DNA of 64,000 bases from JABDMD01 sp965203475 (lineage in GTDB: Bacteria; Pseudomonadota; Gammaproteobacteria; UBA4575), in the NCBI GenBank assembly GCA_965203475.1, contig OZ241890.1:1054001-1118000 (forward strand). Direction: 5' to 3'. The notes beneath the pieces were generated by a model. The model searched no databases. It saw only the letters and a list, made by a program, of their open reading frames with translations, and was not told the origin of the DNA. The position numbers were made by a program, and so were the translations under genes. This document shows, in pieces, positions 9,006 through 16,753 of the stretch; the first letter of the stretch is position 1; each line of letters begins with the position of its first letter.

Positions 9006-9911
9006 TTATAGATTTACATTCTTGCCATTCGCAATTTCATGTAAATTGAATTTATATTTACCTAAGTTGCCGCCATAATTACCCGCTGTAATCATTAGCG
9101 CACCCTTTTCTGCAGCGGCTTGTATTCCACGGCGCATAGATTCTTTTATCGCTGCTTCGCTTAAACCATCTACTACAATTTCATAAACCGCTTCAACATT
9201 TTCAGGTACTACAGAATTATCGATGCGAGCACGAAGAGTTGGACAATAAACATCATTTGTTGAAGCAATAAGTCCTTTGTATTTTGATCCTACTTTACTT
9301 CCTGACCTGACTAATCCTTGAGGAAAAGGTAAAAATACTCCAGCAACTTCACGCATTGCGTTTGCTGCCGACATGGATGCACGTAAGGTAGTACTTTTTC
9401 GTGAACCAAAAATAATTAAATTGCCGCCACCAATGGCAGGTTTTATTCCAAATAAATCGTCTATTAAAAACTCACCTTCCATAACCGGTATTCGCCAAGA
9501 ACGAATTCCATCTATAACTTTACTAATTTGATGACCGTCTCCAAAAAATCGTAACTTTCCACCTACAGTTACAGTTTTTTCTGACACCAATCCATTAAAA
9601 CAAGCTGTTGTTGGGCAGGTCATTACGCATTGACCAATTCGATCAATAAGCTGTCCTGCAATGGTTTTAGGACTCATGGTGAATAAAAGAACACTAACGC
9701 CTGGTCTTCCATCTGGCGTGTCTTCTTCAGGGATTTCATTTTCTACCGCCGCTTCTAATTTGCAACGAATTACAGAAGTGGCAAACCCAGTCATGGATGC
9801 AGCGGCCGCCCTTGCCCACTGTTTGGTATCTGCCGTAATAATGACCCGTGCACCCCACATTTCGAATGCTTCTGCAAACGTATCAACTATTTCTGCTTTT
9901 TTAATTTTCAT
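9006..9911 (-). CDS. ftr: Formylmethanofuran:tetrahydromethanopterin formyltransferase
   Basis: A 301-residue protein with the Ftr/FhcD pattern: AEAFEMWGARVIITA near the start, GRPGVSVLLFTMSP, QLIDRIGQCVMTCPTTACFNG and a FPQGLVRSGSKVGSKYK block. It moves the formyl group between tetrahydromethanopterin and methanofuran in the cytoplasm. It lies 19 bases downstream of fwdA and 21 upstream of fwdC. A second copy at 24814-25731 shares the same motifs, so sequence alone does not show different activity; the difference between the two operons is in the B and D subunits. Confidence 0.93.
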   Translation of the reverse strand: MKIKKAEIVDTFAEAFEMWGARVIITADTKQWARAAAASMTGFATSVIRCKLEAAVENEIPEEDTPDGRPGVSVLLFTMSPKTIAGQLIDRIGQCVMTCPTTACFNGLVSEKTVTVGGKLRFFGDGHQISKVIDGIRSWRIPVMEGEFLIDDLFGIKPAIGGGNLIIFGSRKSTTLRASMSAANAMREVAGVFLPFPQGLVRSGSKVGSKYKGLIASTNDVYCPTLRARIDNSVVPENVEAVYEIVVDGLSEAAIKESMRRGIQAAAEKGALMITAGNYGGNLGKYKFNLHEIANGKNVNL

Positions 9912-9930
9912 TGATTGTGAGAAAACTTAT

Positions 9931-11577
9931 TTATGCTTTAGGTGTAACAGGTACGACTTCATGATTATGTAAGTATTCTTCGCTAATAGCGTAGTTACTA
10001 AATCGCACAGAATAGTAATCTTCAAAAAACGGCTCTATTTCACCTGCAATATCTTCGTTGTAACCTGGCTTCGAATGCAGTACTTTACCTTTGTGATCGG
10101 TTGCAAATTCATGATCTTCAATTACCGTGATACCATCTTTAATGACATAGCGAGGTGCATTAAACATGGTTTCTTTATCTTCTTCTTCTGTATAAATAGT
10201 TATGTCTGCATCAGCACCAATTCCTAATTGACCTTTATTAGATAACCCTAATGCACGTGCGGGCCCTGCACGTGTGATAATTGCGATTTCATTTAGCGTG
10301 TATTCGCGATCTAAGTCACGCAAACTAGTTTTATCTATAGCTTTCTGGTTAACAAAAGCTAATGCTTCTTTACGATAGGCGCTGTCCATTAATAATTTTA
10401 TTAATTTTGGATAACTCATGAATGATCCACCATTAGGATGATCTGTAGATAACAAAACTCTCCAAGGATCTTTTGAGTGCAAAAATAATTCGAGTCCCAT
10501 TGCCCATTGCAAAGCGTGGGTATACACATGATCTTGATAGGTAAACGGAATAATTCCACAACCACTTTCACATTCTGTATCGGCGTTAATCCATTTATTG
10601 AATTTCACATTACGCAACATCCACGCAAGCGGTGCATCAGCTGTCATTGCGGTTGCTTTACCAAACATCACTTGTCCAACATCGGTTGTGATATTTTCGT
10701 TATCATTTACGAAATCTATAATGTCACGCACACCTGATACTGCATCTTTATTCAATTCACCACCAAAACTATGAAATTGAATATGTGCCATATGTACACG
10801 CCGCCCCTGGGCCGCTTTCATCGTATCGAGTGTCGTACTGATATTCCCGCTGTGCCCCAAGTTATTGCAATGAATGTGCGGTGGATGAGGAAGACCTAAT
10901 TCATGCGCTGCTTCGATAAAGCTTTCAATTACATGATTAGGTGTAATGTCGTAGTGATCAATATTATCATTAACATTGGTAATGTTTGCATTTTTACGGC
11001 CTTTCCATAATTCATCACTACCAACATTCACAAGTTTTAAAGTATAAGCGTGAACTGAATTAATCCACCACGCGATTGCTTCCTTAAATTCTTTTTTTCT
11101 ACCTTCTTTTAATAATTTGTATAAAAATGCATTGTTACCAAGTAGCACATAAAAACCTTTATCAATTACCGGTGTATCGTCTAATTCTTCTAATGCATGT
11201 CGTGCCGTAATGGGTGGAACAGCAGCTTCCATAGCTGTGGTATAGCCCATGGTGGCATAGCGATAACCCGTGGCAAATGTAGAAGGAACTACTCCACCAG
11301 TTCCAGATCTCGTAAAAGCAGTTTTAGGGTGAACATCTAGACGATGGTCTTCGGGCTGAAGTTTTCTGGCTAAATTAACTTTAGCCCCCGCGATATGGCA
11401 ATGGATATCTACAGCGCCTGGCATTACAACCATGCCATGTGCATCTATTTTTTTTGCAGAGCTAGAAACAGATTCAACAATTTTGCCATCTTTGACAAAA
11501 ATGTCTTTTACTTCCCCGTCTACATTGTTTGCAGGGTCGTATACACGACCATTAACAATTTTTAATTCTGAAGTCAT
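9931..11577 (-). CDS. fwdA: Formylmethanofuran dehydrogenase subunit A (FwdA), amidohydrolase
   Basis: The 548-residue amidohydrolase has DPANNVDG near the start, the metal-binding HCH (residues 59-61) followed by IAGAKVN, the lysine of YTLKLVN (K181) expected to bridge two zinc ions, HPPHIHCNNLGH, and STDHPNGG (D379). FwdA/FhcA cleaves N-formylmethanofuran to formate and methanofuran. In the archaeal enzyme formate then passes through a tunnel to the FwdB metal site. The C-terminal YYSVRFSNYAISEEYL looks closer to archaeal FwdA, as I remember it, than the second copy does. An intergenic hairpin separates it from fwdB upstream. Confidence 0.92.
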   Translation of the reverse strand: MTSELKIVNGRVYDPANNVDGEVKDIFVKDGKIVESVSSSAKKIDAHGMVVMPGAVDIHCHIAGAKVNLARKLQPEDHRLDVHPKTAFTRSGTGGVVPSTFATGYRYATMGYTTAMEAAVPPITARHALEELDDTPVIDKGFYVLLGNNAFLYKLLKEGRKKEFKEAIAWWINSVHAYTLKLVNVGSDELWKGRKNANITNVNDNIDHYDITPNHVIESFIEAAHELGLPHPPHIHCNNLGHSGNISTTLDTMKAAQGRRVHMAHIQFHSFGGELNKDAVSGVRDIIDFVNDNENITTDVGQVMFGKATAMTADAPLAWMLRNVKFNKWINADTECESGCGIIPFTYQDHVYTHALQWAMGLELFLHSKDPWRVLLSTDHPNGGSFMSYPKLIKLLMDSAYRKEALAFVNQKAIDKTSLRDLDREYTLNEIAIITRAGPARALGLSNKGQLGIGADADITIYTEEEDKETMFNAPRYVIKDGITVIEDHEFATDHKGKVLHSKPGYNEDIAGEIEPFFEDYYSVRFSNYAISEEYLHNHEVVPVTPKA

Positions 11578-11607
11578 GTTTTATTATTAACATCTGAATT
11601 ATCACTC

Positions 11608-11645
11608 AAAGACAAACTATTCTCAGATTAAAATAGTTTGTCTTT
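11608..11645 (-). other. Intercistronic hairpin between fwdB and fwdA
   Basis: AAAGACAAACTATT (11608-11621) pairs perfectly with AATAGTTTGTCTTT (11632-11645), a 14-bp stem with a 10-base loop, inside the 99-base fwdB-fwdA gap. There is no long U tract on the transcribed strand, so it is more likely an mRNA processing or stability element than a full terminator. Confidence 0.6.
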
Positions 11646-11676
11646 ACTTACAGAGAATACTGCAAGCCCACTCCTC

Positions 11677-13047
11677 TTATGCAGCTACTCTTGCTTTTTT
11701 GCCTTTGAGTAATTGCCTAACACGATCACGAATGCCCTCTAATACTTGTTGGTCTGTTGGGTAATGTGAATCAAATGCCTTCCTTAATGTAATAGGTACA
11801 TCATCCATTCTATAAACAGTTCCACCCGTATTAATGCCATAGGTGGCTACAGCAAATCTGACTTTTGCAATGCTGCTGGTGACGGTATCTTTTGTATCCA
11901 ATGAGATAATTGGAATCTTCTTCATATGTTCAATGGCAGCTTTTGGAAAATTTGAAGCTGGATCCGATGCAATAATCATTGCGGCATCGGCTTCACCTCT
12001 AGATAAAACATCCGTTGTTGTAAATTCACCTGGATTGAAACGAGGGAAGCCACGATTAAAGTTCACGCCAAAAGGATAACCGGTTTGCCAAGACACTACG
12101 TTATCTGCACCAGTAACATTGCCATGCCCTCTCACAGGTTTTGCAACAAAGTGTGTAAATTCATTTAAATCAGCCGCCAATGATAATAAGGCTCCAGAAT
12201 TAAAGTGTCTGCCTCGAGTCATAGTCAATCCCATGCCAAAAAACAAAACACCGTATTGACAATTTTTCACGCGGTCTACTAAATCATCTAGCATTTCACG
12301 TGACACACCTGTTTCTTTTTCAATGGCGTCACTAATTTTTTTGCCTTTAACTAGGGCACGTAACGCCCACAATACCTCAAAATCTTTTCCGGGTTTAATT
12401 CGCATAAAAATATCAGCGACGGGTGTACTAGGTGTTTTACGTACATCCACTAACACCACGGTTCGATCTTTTTTGCCATTTGGAATGTACATTCCCTTCG
12501 GGGTAACCGCGTAACGAGTAAAGTGGCGAGGATGAGACTCTGCAGGATTGCCGCCCCAATAAATTACAAGATCGGCGCGGTTTTTAATTTCACCTAATGT
12601 GGCAGTACTTTCGCCCACACCTTGAAACGCCATTCCTGATGGACCATGGCAAACTGAAGTTGTGGTATCGATATTGCCGTTAATCGTATCCATGATATCA
12701 ACCGCAACACGCTGTGCCTCGCAAGGTGAATCACTTAAGCCATAGGTAATTGGAAATTTTGCATCTACTAAAATTTTTGCTGCAGCTTCAACTCCCTCTT
12801 CTAAGGTCGCCGCTTTACCATCAATTAATACTTCAGGTCGCGTATCTAACGTGTGTTCATAAAACCATGCCCGACCTAATACACAAGCTCTTTTAGCTTT
12901 AGTAATTCGATGCTCATCTAAATCAACCGTTAACTCCATATCATCACAAACACAACCACAAAACGTGCAGGTTGCATCTTTTACAATTTTTATATTTTTC
13001 TTTTCTTCGAGTTTTTTAGGAGCTGATGTTTGTGTTGCTTCACTCAT
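11677..13047 (-). CDS. fwdB: Formylmethanofuran dehydrogenase catalytic subunit B (FwdB), Mo/W-pterin type
   Basis: The 456-residue protein begins with a [4Fe-4S] site (C27, C30, C34 in CTFCGCVCDD, and C55), followed by SVCHGPSGMA, whose C133 corresponds to the cysteine that binds tungsten or molybdenum in archaeal FwdB/FmdB. Further motifs of the pterin fold remain: YWGGNPAESHPRHFTRY, LFFGMGLTMTRGRH and RGHGNVTGADNV. The family oxidises formate to CO2 (or the reverse). Bacterial FhcB proteins normally lack this site, and the second copy here (21883-23139) lacks it. Its neighbours fwdD and fwdA, plus ferredoxin downstream, support a real dehydrogenase. Whether W or Mo is used cannot be read from sequence. 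Confidence 0.88.
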   Translation of the reverse strand: MSEATQTSAPKKLEEKKNIKIVKDATCTFCGCVCDDMELTVDLDEHRITKAKRACVLGRAWFYEHTLDTRPEVLIDGKAATLEEGVEAAAKILVDAKFPITYGLSDSPCEAQRVAVDIMDTINGNIDTTTSVCHGPSGMAFQGVGESTATLGEIKNRADLVIYWGGNPAESHPRHFTRYAVTPKGMYIPNGKKDRTVVLVDVRKTPSTPVADIFMRIKPGKDFEVLWALRALVKGKKISDAIEKETGVSREMLDDLVDRVKNCQYGVLFFGMGLTMTRGRHFNSGALLSLAADLNEFTHFVAKPVRGHGNVTGADNVVSWQTGYPFGVNFNRGFPRFNPGEFTTTDVLSRGEADAAMIIASDPASNFPKAAIEHMKKIPIISLDTKDTVTSSIAKVRFAVATYGINTGGTVYRMDDVPITLRKAFDSHYPTDQQVLEGIRDRVRQLLKGKKARVAA

Positions 13048-13075
13048 AACGATATTTCCAATATTAAATTAAAAA

Positions 13076-13420
13076 TTATCTGGCTTTAGTTACCGTAACT
13101 TCCATATGTTTGGATAGTGGCATACCACTACCCGCAGTATCGGAATCCATCAATTCACTTGAAGGCGGCCCGTAGGGAATGAATATCATGCCTGAAGGTA
13201 AGTCTTCATCTTTCTTAGCCACACAACTCACCACGGTTTGACCTACATCTGACTTCAACCGGATTCTATCGCCATCTTTCAGTTTAAGTCGTTTCATATC
13301 CTTTTCATTTAATTCCGCAGTCGAGGTGACTTTTTTATACTCATCTTTCAGTTTACCTTCATTTAATGAAGTTCCTTGATTCTGCGATCTACCCGGAATA
13401 AGTATCATCGTCTCTGGCAT
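13076..13420 (-). CDS. fwdD: Formylmethanofuran dehydrogenase subunit D, molybdopterin-dinucleotide binding
   Basis: The 114-residue protein is a single molybdopterin-dinucleotide-binding domain: ILIPGRSQNQG at the start, KLKDGDRIRLKSDVGQ in the middle, GMIFIPYGPPSSELM and GSGMPLSKHMEV near the end. This matches FwdD/FmdD, which with FwdB encloses the bis-pterin metal centre in archaeal enzymes. It is the first gene of the minus-strand operon, 28 bases before fwdB. No second copy accompanies the fhc operon at 21.9-26.5 kb, as expected if only this operon carries the metal cofactor. Confidence 0.85.
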   Translation of the reverse strand: MPETMILIPGRSQNQGTSLNEGKLKDEYKKVTSTAELNEKDMKRLKLKDGDRIRLKSDVGQTVVSCVAKKDEDLPSGMIFIPYGPPSSELMDSDTAGSGMPLSKHMEVTVTKAR

Positions 13421-13496
13421 AAAGTTTCCTTAAAATACAAGCATTAATTTAATTTACTTTATAAAATTCTATAAAAGAGCGAGAGAGAATTGAGGA

Positions 13497-13571
13497 ATGG
13501 TCAAGCACCATGTATGGATGGGGCAGCCGATCTACCTGAAAGCAGGTAGTGTGTGCTATCTCTGCAATAGC
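13497..13571 (-). promoter_or_regulatory. Structured 5' leader of the fwd operon (three hairpins)
   Basis: Upstream of fwdD the transcribed strand can fold three consecutive perfect hairpins: GCTAT/ATAGC (13555-13571), CTACCTG/CAGGTAG with a 4-base loop (13532-13549) and ATGGT/ACCAT (13497-13511). A G/C-rich stretch containing GGCTGCCCC lies between the last two. They end about 76 bases before the fwdD start. It resembles a regulatory RNA leader but matches no riboswitch I recognise, including the Moco/Tuco consensus as I remember it. The remaining bases of 13421-13740 are AT-rich with no gene. Confidence 0.4.
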
Positions 13572-13740
13572 TAAATTTTATCATATTTACCTAAATAATC
13601 ACCTGATAAAACTAATTAATGCAAATTATTGATATTTCTAAACTGTAGACTTATCCGCAGAAGATTCGCCAGAATTTCAAATACCATTCATAAAGCAAAA
13701 TTTTATAAATAATTTTATTTACTCACGAAACCATCAATTT

Positions 13741-14553
13741 ATGAATGGCAAGCTCGTAAAGTCTAACCATAGTGCAATTACCCACTTTCATCGCGAAGTG
13801 TCCAGGCAAGGGTTAGATATCAATTCAGTGTGGGTTGGCGGCTATGTTGACTACGAATGGAACCATTTACGCCATATTTTAAATGCTTATTATGGCAACA
13901 TTACGGATCAAAAAATTTTAGAACTAGGATGCAATCTTGGTGGATCAAGTATCGTTATGGCGCATATGGGGGCAGAGGTAACTGCTATCGATGTAAATTT
14001 TGATTACATAAAACTGGCTAAACTAAATTCAGCCCAATATGACTGCACTAAACAAATTCAGTTTAACTTTATAGAAGACACACAAAATCTACCCTATGCT
14101 GATCAAGAATTTGATATGGTTTTAGCAAATAGTGTTATGGAATATATACCACGTGATATCTTGTCAAATGTCCTGTGTGAAATTGACCGGGTACTTAAAA
14201 ATGGAGGCGATCTTCAAATTTTAGGAACATCCAGCAAGCTGTGCCCTAAAGAAGTACACGATGGGCGTTGGTTCATAAATTATATTCCACGATTTATGGA
14301 TAAATGGTTGTATTCTGGGAATTCAATTCAACGAGGTCTGTGGCCTTGGGCTCCAATGCAAATTTTACCAACGTATATAAATTTTGATTTATTGAATAAT
14401 TCCTATGCATATTTTAAAGCCCGTAAAAATATGGGAAAAAATATAAATCACTTAAAATACCTCAAAGTTTTAAATAGAATTCTTAAGCCCTTCGGGCAAT
14501 CTATTGGATTATTTGGTGCAAGTTTCTCTGTATGTTTACGAAAACCTAATTAA
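13741..14553 (+). CDS. Class I SAM-dependent methyltransferase
   Basis: A 270-residue protein with the Rossmann-fold SAM-binding motif ILELGCNLGGSS (about residue 60), the acidic AIDVN at the end of strand 2 and a FDMVLANSVMEYIP post-motif. It should transfer a methyl group from S-adenosylmethionine; the acceptor is unknown. It is divergent from the fwd operon and shares its 320-base upstream region. The C-terminal third has no recognised domain. It could act in cofactor or cell-envelope modification, but nothing shows which. Confidence 0.75.
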   Translation: MNGKLVKSNHSAITHFHREVSRQGLDINSVWVGGYVDYEWNHLRHILNAYYGNITDQKILELGCNLGGSSIVMAHMGAEVTAIDVNFDYIKLAKLNSAQYDCTKQIQFNFIEDTQNLPYADQEFDMVLANSVMEYIPRDILSNVLCEIDRVLKNGGDLQILGTSSKLCPKEVHDGRWFINYIPRFMDKWLYSGNSIQRGLWPWAPMQILPTYINFDLLNNSYAYFKARKNMGKNINHLKYLKVLNRILKPFGQSIGLFGASFSVCLRKPN

Positions 14554-14675
14554 TAGGTTTTTCGTGACAGCACATTTAATACATTTTATTGATTTAGCTG
14601 GATTTCATTTAATGAAATTAGCTAAACTCTACATATATATAACACATAGAATGAATATTATCTGGAGAACCCATC

Positions 14676-14948
14676 ATGCCTAAATATATTATCGAGCGTG
14701 AAATCACAGGAGCAGGCGATTTGACCGCGGATGAACTTCAAGGAATTTCTCAAAAGTCTTGTAGTATTTTAAAAAACATGGGTCCACAAATTCAGTGGGT
14801 TGAAAGCGTGGTCACTGATAACAAGGTTTACTGCACATACATCGCACCTAATGAAGAAGAAATTCGCAAGCACGCAGAGGAAGGTGGATTCCCTGCCAAT
14901 AAAATTTCTCAGATTAGAAGGATGATTGACCCTACTACATCTGAGTAG
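14676..14948 (+). CDS. DUF4242 family protein (nickel-binding-like)
   Basis: The 90-residue protein MPKYIIEREITGAGDL... with WVESVVTDNKVYCTYIAP and EEEIRKHAEEGGFPANKI matches the DUF4242/SCO4226-like ferredoxin-fold family. A TATCTGGAGAACC ribosome-binding region precedes the ATG. Some family members bind nickel, but the function is not established. It stands alone on the plus strand between the methyltransferase and the minus-strand sulfur locus. Confidence 0.75.
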   Translation: MPKYIIEREITGAGDLTADELQGISQKSCSILKNMGPQIQWVESVVTDNKVYCTYIAPNEEEIRKHAEEGGFPANKISQIRRMIDPTTSE

Positions 14949-14968
14949 CAATTAGCTTACTATGGACA

Positions 14969-14993
14969 CCAGCTTTTGCTCCAGCAAAGCTGG
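14969..14993 (+). other. Hairpin after the DUF4242 gene
   Basis: CCAGCTTTTGCT pairs with AGCAAAGCTGG with one bulged T. It lies about 20 bases after the stop of the DUF4242 gene. No U tract follows on the plus strand, so termination is possible but unproven. Confidence 0.35.
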
Positions 14994-15078
14994 CATACAG
15001 TACATCCATATACATAATGATTGATCTTACGACTTGCGAGTAATCTAGAAAACATTTTCTCCATAAGCACTCAAGTGT

Positions 15079-15369
15079 TTATGGAGAACCAAATATACAT
15101 CCTGAATTTGTCACTACGATTGGAAAATCGATGATATCACGCAACACTTGTGCAACATTGTAATTTTCCAACATTGTATGCATATCTTGAAGTGAATCTT
15201 CAAGATAACACTCTTGCATGACGCGCAAAGTATAGGTTTTATCATTTTCAATGATTCGAAAATTTAAACTATCTTGTTTCACATCTTCCCACTGTTCAAT
15301 TGTTGCATCAGGAAAATTTTCAATAATGTATTTTTTAATTGCAGCTAAGACTTCATCTTCATCAGCCAT
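15079..15369 (-). CDS. Hypothetical protein, 96 aa
   Basis: The frame extends to a TTG at 15381, but the ATG at 15369 has GGTGA just upstream and gives a more likely start (MADEDEVLAAIKKYI). The acidic, mixed alpha/beta protein has no recognised domain. It lies 18 bases downstream of a TlpA-type gene on the same strand and may be the last gene of the transcript that begins at mtoX. No function is proposed. Confidence 0.55.
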   Translation of the reverse strand: MADEDEVLAAIKKYIIENFPDATIEQWEDVKQDSLNFRIIENDKTYTLRVMQECYLEDSLQDMHTMLENYNVAQVLRDIIDFPIVVTNSGCIFGSP

Positions 15370-15387
15370 TAAATTCACCAAACTATA

Positions 15388-16020
15388 TTAGTAAGGTAGT
15401 AATTTGTCTGAAGAAACATTACTTTCAGTTGGCCAACCTAATGATTCTATTAAATTTGCAAAAAATGATTTATTTTCTTTCTCAACAGGTGTTTGATCTT
15501 CTGCCATGTGCTCATAGCTTGCAATTAACTCTTTTAAAAATTGAATCATTTCTGACGAATCCCATTCACGTTCGCCAATCGCTTGGTAAATTAGCTTTCC
15601 TTCTGGATTTACCAAATAAGTTGTCGGCAAACCTCTAACACCCCAGTTCACGAGTTTCATATCTTTATCAACAACAATTGTAAAATCAACAGGCACCGCT
15701 TCTAGAAATTTTTTCACACCTGCTTTGCTTGGACCCACATGGATACCGATTACTTCAAAACCATGCGGCATTAATTGTTTGTGTAAGTTACTCATTGAAG
15801 GCATTTCCTTTCTGCAGGGCGCACACCACGTTGCCCAAAAATTTAATAACACAAATTTTCCTTTGTAGTCACTAAGACTAATATCTTTGCCCTCAACACT
15901 ACTTAATTGAAATTCATTTGCCTTTGGTTGTCCTGTGACTACATCCATTAGCGGCTTTGCGTATGTGGCTCCAACAGGTAGGAGAATTACAATAATTATG
16001 ATTAGACTATCTTTAAACAT
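15388..16020 (-). CDS. TlpA/ResA-type thiol-disulfide oxidoreductase, periplasmic
   Basis: The 210-residue protein has an N-terminal membrane or signal segment (residues 5-19) and a thioredoxin fold with the redox motif FWATWCAPCRKEMPSM (WCxxC) and the cis-proline region RGLPTTYLVNPEG. It would reduce disulfides outside the inner membrane, for example keeping copper-binding or haem-binding cysteines reduced. It follows a second TlpA-type gene in a run downstream of mauG, SCO and mtoX, so a role in maturing those metalloproteins is plausible but inferred. Confidence 0.85.
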   Translation of the reverse strand: MFKDSLIIIIVILLPVGATYAKPLMDVVTGQPKANEFQLSSVEGKDISLSDYKGKFVLLNFWATWCAPCRKEMPSMSNLHKQLMPHGFEVIGIHVGPSKAGVKKFLEAVPVDFTIVVDKDMKLVNWGVRGLPTTYLVNPEGKLIYQAIGEREWDSSEMIQFLKELIASYEHMAEDQTPVEKENKSFFANLIESLGWPTESNVSSDKLLPY

Positions 16021-16078
16021 TGTTTGAATCAGATAAACAGTAATACGATATTAGAACTAGTTTTAATTAAAAAGTTCG

Positions 16079-16624
16079 TTAATTTAAAGCTTTATCAATA
16101 ACTGAAACCAAATTCTTTGAATTATTAATTTCTGCTTGTAAAAAATCTATCATAAAAGGCGAATTCCATACTCGTGTTCCAACAGCACGATATCGGATAT
16201 TTCCAATTGGGTCGACTAAAAACGTAGTGGGCAATATTGGTATGCCCCAATGCCCCATCACCAATTCAGCATCGACTAAAACTGGATAGGTAATCTTATT
16301 AAGCTCTACAACAGATTTTGCTCCATCAATTTTTTTACCTGCATGAATAGATACTACAACCAAATTTTCTTCTCCAAGTATTTCATAAGCACTTTGTAAT
16401 GTGGTCATTTCCCCTTTGCAAACATTACAGGACATTGTCCAAAAATTTACCAGCAAAAAACGTCCTTCAAAATCATTTAGTGAATGTTTCTTTCCTTCAA
16501 TATCAGGCAATTGAAAATTTTCTGCAGCAAAATTTGGAGGATAAGGTTCCATTAGCCTTTCTTCATTAGCAAACGCATACATTGAAAACATCATCATTAT
16601 GATAAGAAAAAGTATTCTATTCAC
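16079..16624 (-). CDS. TlpA-like thioredoxin, periplasmic, CNVC active site
   Basis: A 181-residue protein starting with GTG, with a signal peptide (about residues 1-19) and a thioredoxin fold. The redox motif is MSCNVCKGEM rather than the WCxPC of its neighbour, and the cis-proline stretch is PILPTTFLVDP. The unusual CNVC suggests a specialised partner. It is directly upstream of the other TlpA-type gene (58 bases) and about 100 bases downstream of mauG. A copy of the mauG 3' end overlaps its start region. Confidence 0.82.
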   Translation of the reverse strand: MNRILFLIIMMMFSMYAFANEERLMEPYPPNFAAENFQLPDIEGKKHSLNDFEGRFLLVNFWTMSCNVCKGEMTTLQSAYEILGEENLVVVSIHAGKKIDGAKSVVELNKITYPVLVDAELVMGHWGIPILPTTFLVDPIGNIRYRAVGTRVWNSPFMIDFLQAEINNSKNLVSVIDKALN

Positions 16625-16753
16625 TTTATTTTATTCTCATGTGCCCTGGGATAGTACTAAACTCAATATACCTACTTAATTTTGTTTTCATGCGTCCTGG
16701 GCTTTATAGATAATTAAACATTTCATTTCATTTTATTTTATTCTCATGTGCCC
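16621..16753 (-). repeat. Short degenerate repeats derived from the mauG 3' end
   Basis: The segment at 16727-16753 (end of mauG) reappears at 16621-16646 with one mismatch (core TTTATTTTATTCTCATGTG), and a more diverged copy lies around 16681-16702 (CATGCGTCCTGGG). They fill the mauG-to-thioredoxin gap, which suggests tandem duplication of the end of mauG during assembly of this locus. Confidence 0.55.

Noticed and set aside
8163..13420. The fwd genes as a plain second copy of fhc
   Set aside because: The B subunit keeps the metal-binding Cys and a D subunit is present, neither of which is seen in the other copy, so a simple recent duplication does not explain it.
13497..13571. Known Moco/Tuco riboswitch upstream of fwdD
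   Set aside because: The hairpins do not show the conserved GCCUCCC and GGAAAGG-type segments I remember for that motif, so I call it only an unexplained leader.
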